Made by a program: the position numbers and the translations under genes. A stretch of DNA of 35,447 nt from contig JAFAUE010000507.1 of NCBI GenBank assembly GCA_019243475.1, positions 1 through 35,447 of the forward strand, in the 5' to 3' direction. The stretch's first letter is position 1. Each line of letters starts with the position of its first letter. The DNA comes from Acidobacteriota bacterium (GTDB taxonomy: Bacteria; Acidobacteriota; Terriglobia; Terriglobales; Acidobacteriaceae). A model generated the notes under the pieces. That model was not told the DNA's origin and did no database searches. It saw nothing but the letters and a program-made list of their open reading frames with translations. Positions 9,909 through 20,338 of this stretch are shown piece after piece.

Positions 9909-10394
9909 ATGAGCACGTCAGCATCAGCGTTGAAACCCCAGGAAAGTTCGCCGTACAAACTCGGAATTTCCTGGATTGGACTCTGGCTGGCGCTAGCCGT
10001 TCATGTAACAGATGAGGCGCTGACTGGATTCCTGTCTGTCTATAACCCCACTGTCGTCGCCATGCATGCGAAGCTCGGATTCTGGCCGATGCCTACCTTC
10101 ACGTTCCGGGAATGGCTCGCGGGGTTGAGCCTGGGAATTGCAGTGCTCGCAATGCTCTCGCCTTTTGCATTTAGAAATGCCCGCTGGCTACGCCCGCTGT
10201 TCTACTTTTGCGCCGTCGTGCTCGCAATTCTGAACGCAATTGGGCATACGCTCGGGACTATTCTCGGACATACCGTCGAAAGCGTGCGTTTTGCGCGTCC
10301 CGCTCCGGGGTTGTATTCCTCGCCGCTGCTTTTTCTGGCTGGATGCTTTGCGCTTGTGCAATTACGGCGCACCCGCAACTTGCCCACTCTGTGA
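9909..10394 (+). CDS. hypothetical multi-pass membrane protein
   Basis: 161 aa from the ATG at 9909; about four hydrophobic segments and a polar HVTDEA motif in TM1. Confidence 0.7.
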   Translation: MSTSASALKPQESSPYKLGISWIGLWLALAVHVTDEALTGFLSVYNPTVVAMHAKLGFWPMPTFTFREWLAGLSLGIAVLAMLSPFAFRNARWLRPLFYFCAVVLAILNAIGHTLGTILGHTVESVRFARPAPGLYSSPLLFLAGCFALVQLRRTRNLPTL

Positions 10395-10444
10395 GCAATA
10401 GCCAGAATCTGTGTCGAGGAAACGTTTCCTCGGAACCTACCGCA

Positions 10445-10639
10445 TCACTTGTTGGGCGGCTGCAGGCGCCTGAAAGTCTCTTCCAACTTCAAGAAGCTTT
10501 TCACGTTCGCGTTTCGCAGAGCCTTTACCAAACGGTGCATGGAGACATTCTTTGTGTCCATGTCATGTTCGGCAATCGCGCTTAAGTATTCGTAATCTTC
10601 GTTGTAAAGCCAGAGGACAGTTCTACGCTTACGGGTCAT
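10445..10639 (-). CDS. small hypothetical protein
   Basis: In-frame Met gives MTRKRRTVLWLYNEDYEYLSAIAEHDMDTKNVSMHRLVKALRNANVKSFLKLEETFRRLQPPNK, a plausible charged helical protein. The longer ORF start at 10801 looks less protein-like. Confidence 0.5.
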   Translation of the reverse strand: MTRKRRTVLWLYNEDYEYLSAIAEHDMDTKNVSMHRLVKALRNANVKSFLKLEETFRRLQPPNK

Positions 10640-11154
10640 GGGGTGCTCTCGCTTGATGGAAACGGGAACAGGGGTAGGTCGCCCAATGCCCTCGGAAAAG
10701 CCGCAGCTATTCCCGGCTAGAGGGAGGGCAAGCTGGGATATCTGCTGCGTTTCCGATTTGGGACAAAGGTCCATAACAGAGGAGCGACACACCACCGGCA
10801 ATCGATTCGCTTGGAATCGTCTGGAGACGAAGCGGACGACATCTGAGCCGTAATGGCTCCCGAACGGTTCCGCAAAAATCTAACTGTCGGTAACTTGAAA
10901 AAGACCAGTGCAAGCGTCATGCCAGAAGCTCACAACCAGAGCTCCCTCTGAAACGACAAATCTGCTCCGTGGGAGTGTTAATCGCAATGACAATGGTGGG
11001 AATTCAGGTGCTCACAATTTGCAAGCCGGTGGACGGGTGGATTGAAACCAACGCTGATTCCAATCGACGGGCATGAATTTCGATGACTTAATAGCGACGG
11101 CGGCATTCCAGTCGGTCCGTGCTAGAATCGAAAAAATCAACCCCGGAGAAACAG

Positions 11155-12285
11155 GTGCAAGCAATCCTTGCGCTGGAAGATGGCCGCATCTTTCGAGGCA
11201 AAGGTTACGGAGCGAAGGCAGAGTGCTACGGGGAAGTCGTTTTTAATACCTCTCTCACCGGCTACCAGGAAATCTTCACGGATCCTTCCTATGCCGGCCA
11301 GATTGTAGTTCTCACGAACCCGCAAATCGGCAATTACGGCACCAATCCAGAAGACGACGAAGCTGTTCGTCCCTTCATCGAAGGTCTGGTTGTGCGCGAG
11401 TTCTCCCCGATCAGCTCCAACTGGCGCTCGCAACAAGCGGCCGATGAGTATCTCGAACGGTTCAACATTCCCGTCATCGCGGACATTGACTCACGCGCAC
11501 TAGTTCGGCATTTGCGTACGCATGGCGTCATGCGCGGGGTGATCTCGCTGATCGAGTCGGATCCAGAGAAGCTGATTGCTAAGGCCCGCTCAATTGGGAA
11601 GATGGATGGCTGCGATCTCGCACGCGTCGTGAGCACGAAGCAGCGATATTCCTGGACCCAGGGCCCGGTTTTTACCTATCCGGGCGAGCCAACCAAGGAA
11701 TTCGACCCCGAGAAAGCCCTGCATGTCATCGCGTACGACTACGGTATCAAGCAGAACATCCTGCGCATGCTGGTCGATCAGGGTTGCACCGTTACGGTAG
11801 TTCCGGCAGAAACAAGCGCGGAGGATGTTCTTTCTCTCAAACCGGACGGCGTGTTTCTTTCCAACGGCCCGGGCGATCCGGAGCCCATCACCTACGCACA
11901 GCAAAACATCCGCAAACTCGCTGGGAAGACTCCGATCTTCGGGATTTGCCTCGGACATCAGCTGATTGGTCTGGCCCTGGGCGGGAAAACCTACAAATTG
12001 AAATTTGGCCATCATGGCGGCAATCATCCCGTCCGTCAGGAGCGAACCGGAAAGATCGAGATCACGGCGCACAATCACAACTTCGCCGTCGATCCTGATT
12101 CACTGAAGCAGAGCGAAATAGAGCTGACACACTTCGATTTGAACGATGGCACTTTGGAAGGCCTTCGACACAAATCTCTACCGTTATTTAGCGTTCAATA
12201 CCATCCCGAGGCATCACCTGGTCCTCATGACTCGCATTACTTGTTTGGGGACTTCGTCGAGATGATGAAGGACTGGAAGGGGTAA
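11155..12285 (+). CDS. carA: carbamoyl-phosphate synthase small subunit
   Basis: GTG at 11155 preceded by [44 protein letters not shown], glutaminase motif [16 protein letters not shown]. An upstream GTG at 11119 is an alternative start. Confidence 0.97.
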   Translation: MQAILALEDGRIFRGKGYGAKAECYGEVVFNTSLTGYQEIFTDPSYAGQIVVLTNPQIGNYGTNPEDDEAVRPFIEGLVVREFSPISSNWRSQQAADEYLERFNIPVIADIDSRALVRHLRTHGVMRGVISLIESDPEKLIAKARSIGKMDGCDLARVVSTKQRYSWTQGPVFTYPGEPTKEFDPEKALHVIAYDYGIKQNILRMLVDQGCTVTVVPAETSAEDVLSLKPDGVFLSNGPGDPEPITYAQQNIRKLAGKTPIFGICLGHQLIGLALGGKTYKLKFGHHGGNHPVRQERTGKIEITAHNHNFAVDPDSLKQSEIELTHFDLNDGTLEGLRHKSLPLFSVQYHPEASPGPHDSHYLFGDFVEMMKDWKG

Positions 12286-12292
12286 AGCGCTA

Positions 12293-15200
12293 GTGCCGCG
12301 CCGCAACGACATCTCGAAGGTTCTCGTCATCGGCTCCGGTCCCATCGTCATAGGGCAATCGGCTGAGTTCGACTATTCCGGCACGCAGGCTTGCAAAGCC
12401 CTCAAAGCTGAGGGCTATGAAGTGGTGTTGGCTAACTCGAATCCGGCAACGATCATGACCGATCCGGAGCTGGCCGACCGAACTTATATCGAACCGCTGA
12501 CGAAGGAGTATCTAGAAGAGATCATTCGAGTCGAATCGGAGATGCGCACTGGCGGCAAGTTTGCGCTATTGCCGACGGTCGGCGGACAAACAGCTTTAAA
12601 TTTGGCCGTCGCGTTAGCCGACAGCGGCGTGCTCGAGAAGTACGGCGTCGAGTTGATCGGGGCGCAATTGCGTGCGATCAAGATGGCGGAAGACCGCTTG
12701 CTGTTCAAAGACGCGATGACGCGCATTGGGCTCGACGTTCCCAAATCGGCCTTGGTGAACAACCTGCGCGACGGCCTCGACTTTTCCGCGAAAATCGGAT
12801 TTCCCGTCATTATCCGTCCCTCATTTACCCTCGGCGGCTCGGGGGGCGGCATCGCCTACAACAGGGAAGAACTGCTTGAAATTCTCGCTCGCGGCCTTGA
12901 TCTTTCCCCTGTACACGAAGTGCTAATTGAGGAATCTGTCCTCGGTTGGAAAGAGTATGAGCTCGAGGTGATGCGTGATCTCAAGGACAACGTCATCATC
13001 GTGTGCTCTATCGAGAACTTCGATCCAATGGGTGTGCACACAGGCGATTCAATCACTGTTGCTCCCGCGCAGACGCTTACCGACCGCGAGTACCAGTGCA
13101 TGCGCGATGCGGCGATTAAGGTTATCCGCGAAATCGGCGTGGAAACGGGGGGATCGAACATCCAGTTTGGCGTGCATCCCGCGAACGGACGCATGGTTGT
13201 TATCGAGATGAATCCTCGCGTCTCTCGCTCCTCGGCTCTGGCTTCAAAAGCTACTGGATTCCCGATCGCAAAGATTGCTGCGCGCCTCGCTGTCGGATAC
13301 ACGCTCGACGAAATTCCCAACGACATTACACGTAAAACACCAGCCTGCTTCGAGCCGACTATCGACTATGTCGTCGTGAAAATCCCGAAATGGCAATTTG
13401 AGAAGTTCCCTGGTGCCGACGAAGGCCTGGGGCCACAAATGAAGTCGGTGGGCGAAGCAATGGCTATCGGCCGCACGTTCAAAGAAGCGTTGATGAAAGG
13501 CGTTCGTTCTCTGGACACCGGCAAGCGCGCGACGGCAGAGGACATCGAGCCGCGCCGACTGATGCAACGACTAGTCACACCTCATCCGGAACGCCTGATG
13601 TATCTGCGTTACGCTTTGCGTGAAGGCCATTCGATCAAAGAGCTGGCGCGCATCACGGGGATCGATCCATGGTTCCTGCAGCAGATGAAGGACATCTCCG
13701 ACCTGCAGAAAATCCGGCAAACGATGGCCTTCGACGACTTCGGTGAGATTCCTGCCCGTGAGCTTCGCGAGATGAAGAGAGTGGGCCTTTCCGACGAGCG
13801 CATCGCTTCTCTGTTTCGAGAGCAGAAGGAGAATGTGACACCCGCGAAAGTTCGCAGCGCTCGACACGAGAACGGCATTCGTGCGGTGTACAAACTCGTG
13901 GACACTTGCGCCGCAGAATTCGAAAGCTACACGCCGTATCTGTACTCGACCTACGAAGAAGAAGACGAAGCGCCGCCTACGAAAAAGAAGAAGGTCATTA
14001 TCCTGGGCAGCGGACCAAACCGAATAGGGCAGGGGATTGAGTTTGACTACTGTTGCTGTCACGCGTCGTTTGCTTTGCGTGACGATGGTTACGAGACCAT
14101 CATGATCAACTGCAATCCCGAAACGGTCTCGACTGACTACGACACCAGCGATCGCCTCTATTTTGAACCGCTCACCTTCGAAGATGTGCTCTCTGTGTAT
14201 GAGCACGAGGCGTCAGGCGGTGCTGCCGTGGCGATGATTGTTCAGTTTGGTGGCCAGACGCCGCTTAACCTATCGTTGCCGCTAAAGGCCGCGGGTGTGC
14301 CGATCATTGGTACTTCTCCCGAATCCATTGATCTTGCGGAAGACCGCAAGCGCTTCGGAAAATTGCTCGAAGAGCTCGAAATACCACAACCTCCAGGCGC
14401 GCTGGCTACGAGCGTCGAGGAGGCAGTTGCGGGAGCTAATCTCGTGGGCTATCCCGTATTGGTACGACCGTCGTATGTACTTGGCGGGCGTGCTATGGTC
14501 ATCGCCTACGACGACACTTCCGTAATCCGCTACATGAAGGAGGCTGTCGAATATTCGCAGGAACGGCCGGTGCTCATTGACCATTTTCTCGAATCAGCCA
14601 TCGAAATCGACGTCGATGCGCTCGCCGATGGAGACGATGTTGTCGTTGCTGGCATTATGCAGCACATCGAGGAGGCCGGCATTCATTCGGGCGATTCTTC
14701 GTGCGTGCTGCCCGCAGTGGACATCGCTCCCAACCTTATGGACACCATGCGCGATTACACCTTCCGCTTGGCACGCGCCTTGAAGGTGATTGGTCTCATG
14801 AACATACAGTTCGCCATCCAGCGAAACAAGGTATATGTGCTGGAGGTGAACCCGCGCGCGTCGCGCACAGTGCCTTATGTCTCGAAGGCAACGGGCGTGC
14901 CGCTAGCCAAGATCGCAGCCCGTTTAATGACCGGACGCAAGCTGCGCGAGTTCCTTCCTGACAACGTGGAGCGTGGAGCCGATCTCGAAACCGGAGAATG
15001 TTATTTCGTCAAAAGTCCGGTGTTCCCGTGGGCGAAATTTCCTGGAGTGGATACCGTGCTCGGTCCGGAAATGAAATCAACCGGCGAAGTAATGGGTGTC
15101 GGCGACTCCTTTGGTGAAGCATTTGCCAAGGCGCAGCTTTCCGCGGGCCAGACGCTACCAACCAGCGGCACCGTTTTCATAAGCATCGCCGATCGCGACA

Positions 15201-15586
15201 AGACCGATCTGGCGGATCTCGGCCGCCGCTTCGTGGAACTCGGCTTCAGCATCGTTGCCACCCACGGCACCGCCTCGGTGTTGGAAAGTGCCGGATTAGC
15301 GGTCGAGCGCGTGTACAAGGTGAAGGAAGGCCGTCCGAACGTCGTTGATCTCATTAAAGGCGAGCGCATTCAACTTGTCATCAACACTCCACAGGGCCAG
15401 GATCCGTGGTTTGACGAAAAGGCGATTCGACGAGCTGCCGTTACCCATCGCATTCCAACCCTCACAACAATCGCTGCCGCCCGGGCAGCGGCGGAAGGCA
15501 TCGCTGCCCTGCAACGTGGAAACATTTCCGTTCGAGTGCTTCAAGACTTACACGTCGAGCATCTTGCCGCCGGAAAGATCGCATAG
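12293..15586 (+). CDS. carB: carbamoyl-phosphate synthase large subunit
   Basis: 1097 aa; duplicated ATP-grasp halves ([28 protein letters not shown] and [28 protein letters not shown]) plus a C-terminal MGS-like domain. It starts 7 nt after carA. Confidence 0.98.
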   Translation: MPRRNDISKVLVIGSGPIVIGQSAEFDYSGTQACKALKAEGYEVVLANSNPATIMTDPELADRTYIEPLTKEYLEEIIRVESEMRTGGKFALLPTVGGQTALNLAVALADSGVLEKYGVELIGAQLRAIKMAEDRLLFKDAMTRIGLDVPKSALVNNLRDGLDFSAKIGFPVIIRPSFTLGGSGGGIAYNREELLEILARGLDLSPVHEVLIEESVLGWKEYELEVMRDLKDNVIIVCSIENFDPMGVHTGDSITVAPAQTLTDREYQCMRDAAIKVIREIGVETGGSNIQFGVHPANGRMVVIEMNPRVSRSSALASKATGFPIAKIAARLAVGYTLDEIPNDITRKTPACFEPTIDYVVVKIPKWQFEKFPGADEGLGPQMKSVGEAMAIGRTFKEALMKGVRSLDTGKRATAEDIEPRRLMQRLVTPHPERLMYLRYALREGHSIKELARITGIDPWFLQQMKDISDLQKIRQTMAFDDFGEIPARELREMKRVGLSDERIASLFREQKENVTPAKVRSARHENGIRAVYKLVDTCAAEFESYTPYLYSTYEEEDEAPPTKKKKVIILGSGPNRIGQGIEFDYCCCHASFALRDDGYETIMINCNPETVSTDYDTSDRLYFEPLTFEDVLSVYEHEASGGAAVAMIVQFGGQTPLNLSLPLKAAGVPIIGTSPESIDLAEDRKRFGKLLEELEIPQPPGALATSVEEAVAGANLVGYPVLVRPSYVLGGRAMVIAYDDTSVIRYMKEAVEYSQERPVLIDHFLESAIEIDVDALADGDDVVVAGIMQHIEEAGIHSGDSSCVLPAVDIAPNLMDTMRDYTFRLARALKVIGLMNIQFAIQRNKVYVLEVNPRASRTVPYVSKATGVPLAKIAARLMTGRKLREFLPDNVERGADLETGECYFVKSPVFPWAKFPGVDTVLGPEMKSTGEVMGVGDSFGEAFAKAQLSAGQTLPTSGTVFISIADRDKTDLADLGRRFVELGFSIVATHGTASVLESAGLAVERVYKVKEGRPNVVDLIKGERIQLVINTPQGQDPWFDEKAIRRAAVTHRIPTLTTIAAARAAAEGIAALQRGNISVRVLQDLHVEHLAAGKIA

Positions 15587-15645
15587 ATAGTGGGAAAATA
15601 TTAGCGACATCCACGGCTCTCTTGTTTAAGCTTTCGTCGCCCTAC

Positions 15646-16368
15646 ATGAACGAAGACAGCAATCGCTCCAAGATCAAGACAGTCCTCAGCGTGCTTCTCT
15701 TGCTTTTTTTCGGCGGATACGCAGCGCTGCTGTTTGCTGTGAATCATGCAATGCACGAGCCGCCAGAGCAGTTCGGTCAATTCATGTCAAAGATGCCGCC
15801 TCTGGTTTTTATTGCGGCTCCATTTGAGACGATGTGGACTCGCGCGCGCGCCGGAACCCTCAATGTGGGCGATGCTGCTCCCGATTTCAATCTGTCAACA
15901 CTGGATAAATCCGCACACGTGGAGCTCGCTGCTTTTCGGGGCGACAAGCCGGTTGTGCTCGTCTTTGGAAGCTACACTTGACCGCCATTTCGGCGGGAGG
16001 TTCCTGCCTTAAACAAGTTGTACGACGATTACGCTTCGCGCGTGCAGTTTTACGCGGTGTACATCCTGGAAGCCCATCCAAGTGACGTCTGGCAGATGCA
16101 GAGCAACGTTCGCGATAACGTTGTTTTCGCCAGTCCCAAGAGCATTGATGAACGAGAGCACGTTGCCGGCATGTGCGTGCGGAAGCTGGGTATTAAGTTT
16201 CCCGCGCTGATCGATACCTTCGACAACAGCACGGAGCAACAGTACACAGGGTGGCCTGATCGCATCTACCTGATCGACAAGAATGGACGTGTTGTTTACA
16301 AGAGCCGTCCCGGGCCGTTCGGCTTCCATCCAGAAGAGCTGAAGGCTGCGCTACAGCAATTGCATTGA
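15646..16368 (+). CDS. deiodinase-like / redoxin-family membrane-anchored selenoprotein, UGA at 15979-15981 read as selenocysteine
   Basis: The ORF track shows two pieces (15622..15981 and 16018..16368) in the same frame, separated only by TGA 15979-15981. Continuous translation is ...DAAPDFNLSTLDKSAHVELAAFRGDKPVVLVFGSYT-U-PPFRREVPALNKLYDDYASRVQFYAVYILEAHPSDVW...NSTEQQYTGWPDRIYLIDKNGRVVYKSRPGPFGFHPEELKAALQQLH. GSxT[U/C]PPF and the PxRxYLI...YKxxPGPFGF region match iodothyronine-deiodinase-like proteins. Confidence 0.88.
15982..16012 (+). promoter_or_regulatory. candidate bacterial SECIS element
   Basis: Ten nt after the UGA: GGCGGG (15992-15997) AGGTT loop CCTGCC (16003-16008), a 6-bp stem with one G-U pair. 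The apical loop has G at positions 2-3, as in bacterial SECIS elements. Confidence 0.75.
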
Positions 16369-16390
16369 AATGCGGATCAAAGCGGCATTC

Positions 16391-17605
16391 TCAGTGCCGA
16401 GAAACCTCATTCCGATACACCTTCCCCGCTTTCATCACGAACACCACTCTGCGCACTGCTGTGATATCAGTAAGAGGATCACCGTCGATCGCGATAATGT
16501 CCGCACGCATTCCCGGTGCAATGCTGCCAATCTGATCGCCCATCCCAAGCGACTCGGCGGCAAGTGAGTTGGCAGAAACCATAGCTGCCATTGCCGGTTG
16601 ATGTCCGTCGCGAACACGATAAATAAACTCTTCTGCGTTTCGTCCAGCTGCCCCGGCAACAGCATCGGTCCCAAAAACAATTCTCAAAGTGGGAATGGCC
16701 ATCGCTTCTCTAAGAAGAGTGTCGGCTTTCGGCATAGCGTCACCCAGATCCTTCAGGCACTGCTCGTTCAGATTCGGGAAGTGTTCGCGGTTTTCCAGGT
16801 AATTCGCGAACACCAACCCCACCTGGGGATCGAAAAATGTATGGTGCTGCGCCATTATCTGAAGGTCTTCTTCTGTGGCAAAGATTCCGTGTTCAACTGA
16901 GGTACAGCCTGCTGCGGCAGAGATTCCAACTGATTTGCCGAAGGCATGCACCACTGTTCGCAAACCGAGGGCATGAGCTTCCCCGCAGGCCGCCTCCATC
17001 TGCTCCCGACTCATGGTTTGCTTCCCACCGGAGCAGAGCCCTGTCGAAGCAAAGATTTTGATGAGGTCAGCACCTTCCTGCTTGCGCTTTCTTACTTCCT
17101 CACGAATCTGCTCCGGCGTGAGTTTCGCGTCTGCGATTGGTTGCAATGAAGTGAGTATCTGCGGACCAGGCAGATCGCCGGGATTGATGGCGTCTCGCAA
17201 GTCTTTGTCGTGAACGGATCCGACAGCCTGTACCGTCGTGAAGCCGGCCTGCAAGGTCTTCCAGGCGTTGGCGGCATAAGCGAGCGCCGCCTGCTCGGCT
17301 GATTCGTCTTTGTCCCCCAACTTACCGTCCGGACCAAAATGCCAGTCAATGTGGACATGCGTGTCAATCCAGCCAGGAAGTACGGTCAGGCCTGAAAGGT
17401 CATAGGTAGCGCTTCCTGAAGAAGCGACGTTCGCAATCTTCCCGTTTCGGACGAGAATGTCTTGGTCGTGAAGCACATTCCCTTTGCCATCGAGCAGTCT
17501 CGTGGTTTTCAGGACGATGGTTCCGCTTTGACCAAACGCAACGGTCATCAGCAAAACGATGACGAATAGATGTCGGCGCACGATGTTCCCCATGATTGCG
17601 GCCAC
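16391..17605 (-). CDS. secreted amidohydrolase family protein
   Basis: 404 aa; signal peptide, LTVLPGWIDTHVHIDWHF (HxH metal site), VVHAFGKSVGISAAAGCTSVEHGIF, FGTDAVAGAAGRNAEEF. Confidence 0.93.
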   Translation of the reverse strand: MAAIMGNIVRRHLFVIVLLMTVAFGQSGTIVLKTTRLLDGKGNVLHDQDILVRNGKIANVASSGSATYDLSGLTVLPGWIDTHVHIDWHFGPDGKLGDKDESAEQAALAYAANAWKTLQAGFTTVQAVGSVHDKDLRDAINPGDLPGPQILTSLQPIADAKLTPEQIREEVRKRKQEGADLIKIFASTGLCSGGKQTMSREQMEAACGEAHALGLRTVVHAFGKSVGISAAAGCTSVEHGIFATEEDLQIMAQHHTFFDPQVGLVFANYLENREHFPNLNEQCLKDLGDAMPKADTLLREAMAIPTLRIVFGTDAVAGAAGRNAEEFIYRVRDGHQPAMAAMVSANSLAAESLGMGDQIGSIAPGMRADIIAIDGDPLTDITAVRRVVFVMKAGKVYRNEVSRH

Positions 17606-17779
17606 ATTATACGAGCGTGATTGTGACGTTTTTCAGTGCTCCGATCTGCCGGACAGATGGTGGAAGAAGCGGCTGACCAAGGTATTACGACCTTCGGTTG
17701 TGCTTAGGGGTGTATTAAGGAGGTACTTAGGTGTTTCCTTCCATTTGTCCGAACCGGGTCTGGGGCGATACTCCCTAAA

Positions 17780-17942
17780 CCTTAACCCGATCGATCAAGT
17801 TCGCGGGGCGTGCTGGGCAGCGAAAATCCTGGGGGAAACGATGCCGGGCAGCCCGCGAACTCGATCGGTCACGGTCTCCCCGACAGTTAAACGGCTGGCG
17901 GGGAGTTCCGTTTTGGGCGACCGCGAACCGCCGAGGTTAAGG
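17780..17942 (+). ncRNA. candidate structured RNA / leader element (multi-helix junction), strand uncertain
   Basis: Closing stem 17780-17787/17935-17942 (ccttaacc/ggttaagg). It encloses stem 17789-17807/17852-17870 (19 positions, one mismatch), stem 17871-17911 (acgg.ctccccg...cggggag..ccgt), and a short stem 17916-17919/17929-17932. It lies in the intergenic space of divergent genes. Confidence 0.5.
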
Positions 17943-17953
17943 GCCGTGAAGCC

Positions 17954-19927
17954 ATGCCTCCTACTCGCACGACTCGGCTGCTTCTGCTCGGCGCTAACGC
18001 CTTAGTTGCCGTTGCGCCTGTGTGTGCGACAAGTCGTCCTGCGCTGACTTCCGGAAACCTTCAGCAAAGTTTCTCTGTAGAGCCTGCCCCAGTCGGCGCG
18101 AATGACTTTTCGCAGGAATTTCTTGCTGATGTTCCCAGCCTGATCCGGAGTTGGCGAATGTTGCCGGCGACTCAGCGTCGCCAGTCGCGCGTCCTGTCTG
18201 AAGTTCGAGTCGATGAGCTCGGTACGGACTACAAATCTCGCCAACACGTTCAGAGAATCATCGCGGTGGGTATAGCTGCGGACATCTCCAGCTATACCAT
18301 CCCGATTGAATACTCTCGCGACAAACAGAAACTGACCCTGCTTCGTGCTCATATGCATCGCCCCGATGGACGAGTGGGCCGTGCACGTGATCTCGGAGAA
18401 TCCTCGCCGGGAGGCGACAACTCCGAAGATTCAAGAGTTCACAGCCTTGCATATCAGGAACTGCGAGGCGGAGAGGTGCTCGAGCTGGAATATGAGCTCA
18501 CTCCTGTCGATGCACGAAATCCGTACGGAGCCTATTTTGCCGAGTTAGTGGCATTTGGAGGGTCGCTACCTTCCGACCTGCAGCGGTACATCTTGCGTGT
18601 GCCGAAGAGCATTGCGATAGCCAGTTCGCAGAGCCTGCTGGATGCGCCTGAGAACAGGACATCGAACGATGAGAATCTCTACATATGGCAGAAAACGGAT
18701 CTCCCGGCGCTCGTTCGCGCGCCGCGCTCTCCATCCTGGAGCGAGCAGGGCGCGTTCGTACATGTTTCCAATTTTGGGAACTGGCAGGAACTGGGTAAGT
18801 GGTACGCCGAGCTACTTCGCCGGCAATTCGACCTCAATGCTGAGCTGAGCAACGTTGCTGCTTCCCTGACCACCGAACACGCCAATCGCCTGGACCGCGT
18901 CGCGGCGACTTACGAGCTGGTTCTGAAGAAAACCCATTATGCGTCTCAGGAATCTGGGATTCATGGGTTCAAGCCCTATCCAGTGAGCGAAACCTACTCG
19001 CGGGGCTATGGCGACTGCAAAGATACCGCCGCGTTGATCGTCGCTCTGCTGCGCGCGACGGGAATCGAAGCGGAGATGGCGCTGGTGCGCACGCGCGAGC
19101 TCGGCCAAATAGTGCCAACTACCGCGTCTGCTTCAATCTTCGATCACGCCGTGGTTTATGTGCCCGAATTCGAGCTCTGGCTCGACGGAACCGCCGAGTT
19201 TGCGCGGTTGCGCGAGGTCCCCGTGGAAGACCAAGGCGCTATGGCTTTGACGATCGATTCCGAAGGAAACGCTACCTTGCGGCAAATCCCCCTCTCGACT
19301 ACCGACGACAATTATTCACGGAGAACCATTAACGCACGTCTTGAATCAGACGGAACCATACACTTTTCCGGAGCTACATATGTGCGCGGCGAAGATGCTC
19401 CGGAGCTGCGTCGCCAGCTTCAGCCGGGCGAGTCCAAAATGGGATTTGTTCGCCAGCGACTCGAGCAGGTATTCCCCGCCGTGGAGGTAAAGCACGTCGA
19501 ACTGCCGGATGCTGCCAGCGAATTTGTCTCCTTGGGCTTCGACGGGGATCTGCTTACCTATCGAGGCAAGCACAGCGTCTCATTGCCGATCTCATGGATG
19601 CAGCGGAACTACGTTGAAAGTCTTTCGCCCGAAACCAGCCGCACACAGGACCTTCGCCTCGACGTGCCCTGGACCACAGAGGAAGAGATTCACATCGCGC
19701 TTCCTGCTGGAGCCAACGTGGCGAAACTGCCTGAGAACCAGAGTATCCGAACGTCGTTTGGCCTAGCGGAGCTGGCCTATCGGGTGACGGCTGGTGAAAT
19801 CACGGTCGTCAGCAAAGTACAGTTCAGCGGGATTTCCATTCCTTCGGTCGACTATGAACGGTTCCGCGCATTCAATTCCAAGATCGAGACGGCGTTCGCG
19901 AGTCACATTCAGATTGATTTGCCCTAG
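17954..19927 (+). CDS. DUF3857 / transglutaminase-like domain protein
   Basis: 657 aa; transglutaminase-type triad context: RGYGDCKDTAALIVALLRA, FDHAVVYVPE, LWLDGTAEFA. Confidence 0.88.
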   Translation: MPPTRTTRLLLLGANALVAVAPVCATSRPALTSGNLQQSFSVEPAPVGANDFSQEFLADVPSLIRSWRMLPATQRRQSRVLSEVRVDELGTDYKSRQHVQRIIAVGIAADISSYTIPIEYSRDKQKLTLLRAHMHRPDGRVGRARDLGESSPGGDNSEDSRVHSLAYQELRGGEVLELEYELTPVDARNPYGAYFAELVAFGGSLPSDLQRYILRVPKSIAIASSQSLLDAPENRTSNDENLYIWQKTDLPALVRAPRSPSWSEQGAFVHVSNFGNWQELGKWYAELLRRQFDLNAELSNVAASLTTEHANRLDRVAATYELVLKKTHYASQESGIHGFKPYPVSETYSRGYGDCKDTAALIVALLRATGIEAEMALVRTRELGQIVPTTASASIFDHAVVYVPEFELWLDGTAEFARLREVPVEDQGAMALTIDSEGNATLRQIPLSTTDDNYSRRTINARLESDGTIHFSGATYVRGEDAPELRRQLQPGESKMGFVRQRLEQVFPAVEVKHVELPDAASEFVSLGFDGDLLTYRGKHSVSLPISWMQRNYVESLSPETSRTQDLRLDVPWTTEEEIHIALPAGANVAKLPENQSIRTSFGLAELAYRVTAGEITVVSKVQFSGISIPSVDYERFRAFNSKIETAFASHIQIDLP

Positions 19928-19951
19928 CTGACCTTGCGTTAGACTTTAAGA

Positions 19952-20284
19952 ATGTCAGTAACGCAGGAAGACGTGCTCACCGCGCTAAAGGACTGCTATG
20001 ACCCCGAGATTCCGGTCAACATCGTGGATCTCGGCCTCATTTACGGGGTGAAGATAAGTCCGGAAAGCGCCGCAACCGCCCCGGATACAAGACAAGACAT
20101 TCTGATCGATATGACGCTGACAGCGCCCGGCTGTCCGGCCCACACGCAAATAAGCCAGCAAGTGAAAGATCGACTGGAACAGCTCCCAGGCGTGAATTCC
20201 GCCAGCGTCAACGTAGTGTGGTCGCCGCCATGGACGCCAGAACGATTAAGCACCGCGGCCCGTCAAAAGCTCGGTATCGAGTGA
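19952..20284 (+). CDS. metal-sulfur cluster assembly factor (DUF59/MIP18-like, SufT/PaaD-like)
   Basis: 110 aa; DVLTALKDCYDPEIPVNIVDLGLIYGV, MTLTAPGCPAHTQI, VWSPPWTPERLS. Confidence 0.92.
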   Translation: MSVTQEDVLTALKDCYDPEIPVNIVDLGLIYGVKISPESAATAPDTRQDILIDMTLTAPGCPAHTQISQQVKDRLEQLPGVNSASVNVVWSPPWTPERLSTAARQKLGIE

Positions 20285-20338
20285 CGTAACGAGCCGCACG
20301 AGAGTGATCGTTCAGTTCTTTGCCCGCTTGCCCGTTAT

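Noticed and set aside
13571-14206. 211-aa minus-strand ORF
   Set aside because: Antisense to carB, whose coding identity is unambiguous.
15622-15981. Standalone 119-aa protein ending at TGA, or a pseudogene
   Set aside because: Frame continues past TGA with deiodinase-like sequence, the TGA sits at the catalytic Sec position, and a SECIS-like hairpin follows. TTG 15622 is also a weaker start than ATG 15646.
17911-17932. T-box-like string tttgggcgaccgcgaacc
   Set aside because: Only loosely similar to the AGGGTGGNACCGCG T-box motif. No specifier stem or matching terminator was found, and the downstream gene is not an aminoacylation or amino-acid gene.
18966-18982. tRNA T-arm-like string gggttcaagccct
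   Set aside because: It is within the transglutaminase-like CDS (HGFKPYP) and has no cloverleaf context.
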